DNA of 15,146 nucleotides from CALJIC01 sp039805565 (GTDB lineage: Bacteria; Chloroflexota; Chloroflexia; Chloroflexales; Roseiflexaceae), in contig JBDLTZ010000147.1 of assembly GCA_039805565.1 (NCBI GenBank), positions 1 to 15,146 on the forward strand, given 5' to 3'. Of this stretch, positions 13,514 through 15,146 are shown in pieces. The position numbers and the translations under genes were made by a program. Every line of letters starts with the position of its first letter. Position 1 is the first letter of the stretch. The notes under the pieces were generated by a model. The model was given only the letters and a program-made list of their open reading frames with translations, had not been told where the DNA came from and did no database searches.

Positions 13514-15146
13514 ATGACCACCGCCCCACGCCTGACTGAGGGTGGCCTGACGTTCCGCGACCTCAACAAGAACGGCCGGCTCGATCCGTACGAGGACCCG
13601 CGCCGCTCGATCGAGGAGCGGGTGGAGGACCTGCTGGGCCAGATGACGGTGGAGGAGAAGGCCGGGCTGATGTTCCACACCATCGCCGGCGTTAACCCGG
13701 ACGGCACGCTCGCGCCGCCGCCGCACGGCCACTTCCGCCGGCCGATCGCCGACGCCGTGACCGGCAAGCACATGCGCCACTTCAACGTCCACGCGCTGCC
13801 CGAGCCGCGCCTGGCCGCGCGCTGGCACAACCGGCTCCAGGAGCTGGCCGAGGGCACGCGCCTGGGCATCCCGGTGACGATCTCCTCCGACCCGCGCCAC
13901 TCCTTCGCGCACAACCCGCTCACCAGCTTTAGCGCCAGCCACCTGTCGCAGTGGCCCGAGCCGATCGGGCTGGGAGCGGCGGGCGACGAGGCGCTGGCCG
14001 AGCAGTTCGGCGATATCGCGCGGCAGGAGTACCTGGCGCTCGGCATCCGCGTGGCGCTGCACCCGATGGCCGACCTGGCCACCGAGCCGCGCTGGGCGCG
14101 CATCAACGGCACCTTCGGCGAGGACGCGCAGCTCTCGGCGCGGCTCACTGCGGCCTACATCCGCGGCTTCCAGGGCCAGAGCCTCGGGCCACGGAGCGTG
14201 GCCTGCATGACCAAGCACTTCCCCGGCGGCGGCCCGCAGAAGGACGGCGAGGACCCGCACTTCGCCTACGGCCGCGAGCAGGTCTACCCCGGCGGGCAGT
14301 TCGACTACCACCTCCCCCCGTTCGAGGCCGCCTTCGCCGCCGGCACCGCGCAGATCATGCCCTACTACGGCATGCCGATTGGCACCGAGCTGGAGGAGGT
14401 GGGCTTCGGCTTCAGCCGCCAGGTGATCACCGAGATGCTGCGCGGGCGCTACGGCTTCGATGGGGTGGTCTGCACCGACTGGGGGCTGATCACGGACACG
14501 CGCGTGGGCGAGCGCGTGATGGTGGCGCGCGCCTGGGGCGTTGAGCACCTGACCCCGCTCGAGCGGCTGAAGAAGGCGCTGGACGCCGGCGTGGACCAGT
14601 TCGGCGGTGAGGAGTGCCCCGAGCTGGTGGTGGAGCTGGTGCGCGGCGGCCAGCTCACCGAGGCGCGCATCGACGAGTCCGCCCGGCGCATCCTGCGCGA
14701 CGTGTTCCGCCTCGGGCTGTTCGATGACCCGTACCTGGACGAGGACGCGGCCGTGCGGGTGGTGGGGAGCGCCGAGTTCCGGGCTGCGGGCGCGCTGGCG
14801 CAGCGGCGGGCGATCACGCTCCTGAAGAACGGTGAGTCCGTCTCGGTGCTCCCGCTGCGTGACCGGCCGCGGCTGTACATCGAGGGGGTCGCGCCGGAGG
14901 TGGCGAGCCGGTACGCCGAGGTGGTGGCGCGGCCGGAGGGTGCTGACCTGGCGCTGCTGCGGCTGAGCGCGCCCTACGAGCCGCGCGACCGCGAGTTCCT
15001 GGAGGCCATGTTCCACGCCGGCGATCTGGACTTCAAGGGCGCCGAGCGGGAGCGCATCCTGGCCCTGCTGGCGAAGGTGCCGACGGTGGTTGCTATTCAC
15101 CTCGACCGCCCGGCGGTGATCCCCGAGATAGCACAGGGCTGCGCCG
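13514..15146 (+). CDS. Divergent GH3 glycosidase with N-terminal EF-hand loop (3' end outside window)
   Basis: The frame is open from the ATG at 13514 to the window end, giving 544 residues of a protein that should be about 200 longer. An AAGGAG 9 bases upstream fixes the start; the ATG at 13509 reads only Met-Arg-stop. Residues 16-27 form a canonical EF-hand calcium loop: Asp16, Asn18, Asn20-Gly21, Arg22, Asp24 and Glu27. The GH3 barrel follows with ERVEDLLGQMTVEEKAGLMF, RLGIPVTISSDPRH, TKHFPGGGPQ (Lys234-His235) and the nucleophile Asp322 in VVCTDWG. The second domain begins near 430 (RRAITLLKNG). The usual GEGxDR-type acid/base stretch is replaced by SAPYEPRDREFLEAMF, as I recall for this GH3 subgroup, so the acid/base residue cannot be named. 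No signal peptide is seen. It lies 31 bp after the BglX-like gene, likely cotranscribed. Substrate unknown: beta-glucoside or beta-xyloside. Confidence 0.88.
   Translation, partial: MTTAPRLTEGGLTFRDLNKNGRLDPYEDPRRSIEERVEDLLGQMTVEEKAGLMFHTIAGVNPDGTLAPPPHGHFRRPIADAVTGKHMRHFNVHALPEPRLAARWHNRLQELAEGTRLGIPVTISSDPRHSFAHNPLTSFSASHLSQWPEPIGLGAAGDEALAEQFGDIARQEYLALGIRVALHPMADLATEPRWARINGTFGEDAQLSARLTAAYIRGFQGQSLGPRSVACMTKHFPGGGPQKDGEDPHFAYGREQVYPGGQFDYHLPPFEAAFAAGTAQIMPYYGMPIGTELEEVGFGFSRQVITEMLRGRYGFDGVVCTDWGLITDTRVGERVMVARAWGVEHLTPLERLKKALDAGVDQFGGEECPELVVELVRGGQLTEARIDESARRILRDVFRLGLFDDPYLDEDAAVRVVGSAEFRAAGALAQRRAITLLKNGESVSVLPLRDRPRLYIEGVAPEVASRYAEVVARPEGADLALLRLSAPYEPRDREFLEAMFHAGDLDFKGAERERILALLAKVPTVVAIHLDRPAVIPEIAQGCA

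Noticed and set aside
13391..15100. 569-codon open frame on - opposite the third GH3 gene
   Set aside because: The opposite strand encodes a good GH3 protein with a ribosome site. This frame has the His/Arg/Leu-rich composition of a shadow frame and no recognisable domain.
1..15146. tRNA, rRNA, riboswitch, insertion-sequence ends, or defence-system genes
   Set aside because: I looked for transposase, integrase, nuclease and toxin motifs and for RNA gene patterns and found none that I could support by eye.

Overview
The window is about 15 kb of GC-rich bacterial DNA with tightly packed genes, strong G/C third-position bias and clear Shine-Dalgarno sites (AAGGAG or GGAG types) before nearly every gene. 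Together with the gene families and the heptanucleotide repeats between genes, this suggests a filamentous or soil/sludge-type Chloroflexota (Roseiflexus/Kouleothrix-like). That placement is an inference; no rRNA or taxonomic marker gene is present.

Left part (1-3280): the end of an MFS transporter on + meets a convergent GH3 beta-glucosidase with a PA14 insert on -. Their coding ends overlap by 38 bp. Upstream of the glucosidase lie its probable promoter and a short, broken remnant of what looks like the C-terminus of a sugar-ABC-transporter binding protein. A hairpin built of 7-base repeats separates these from the next gene.

Middle part (3278-9146): a multidrug-export locus. A TetR regulator and a MATE efflux pump lie in tandem on -. 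They are divergent from a two-gene operon on + encoding the two halves of a heterodimeric ABC exporter of the TM287/TM288 (LmrCD/BmrCD) type. The degenerate ATP site can be read directly: Walker B Asp-Asp and a Gln in the H-loop of the first subunit, LSQGQ in the second. Two TetR-type palindromes with centres 30 bp apart lie in the 121-bp divergent promoter, one of them between the -35 and -10 boxes.

Right part (9147-15146): a 314-bp gap carries a second heptad hairpin and a compound 7-base repeat array. It is followed by a probable glycosidase operon on +: a GH35-like DUF5597 protein, a BglX-like GH3 enzyme, and a third, divergent GH3 enzyme with an N-terminal EF-hand loop that runs off the window. 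None of the four glycosidases has a visible signal peptide. They probably hydrolyse imported oligosaccharides in the cytoplasm, which fits the flanking MFS gene and the sugar-binding-protein remnant.

The least ordinary signal is the family of 7-base repeats. It occurs in three intergenic arrays (two forming long inverted repeats directly after transporter genes) and once as three in-frame heptads inside the first ABC subunit, where it coincides with an insertion in the nucleotide-binding domain. I do not see a convincing new defence or biosynthetic system here.
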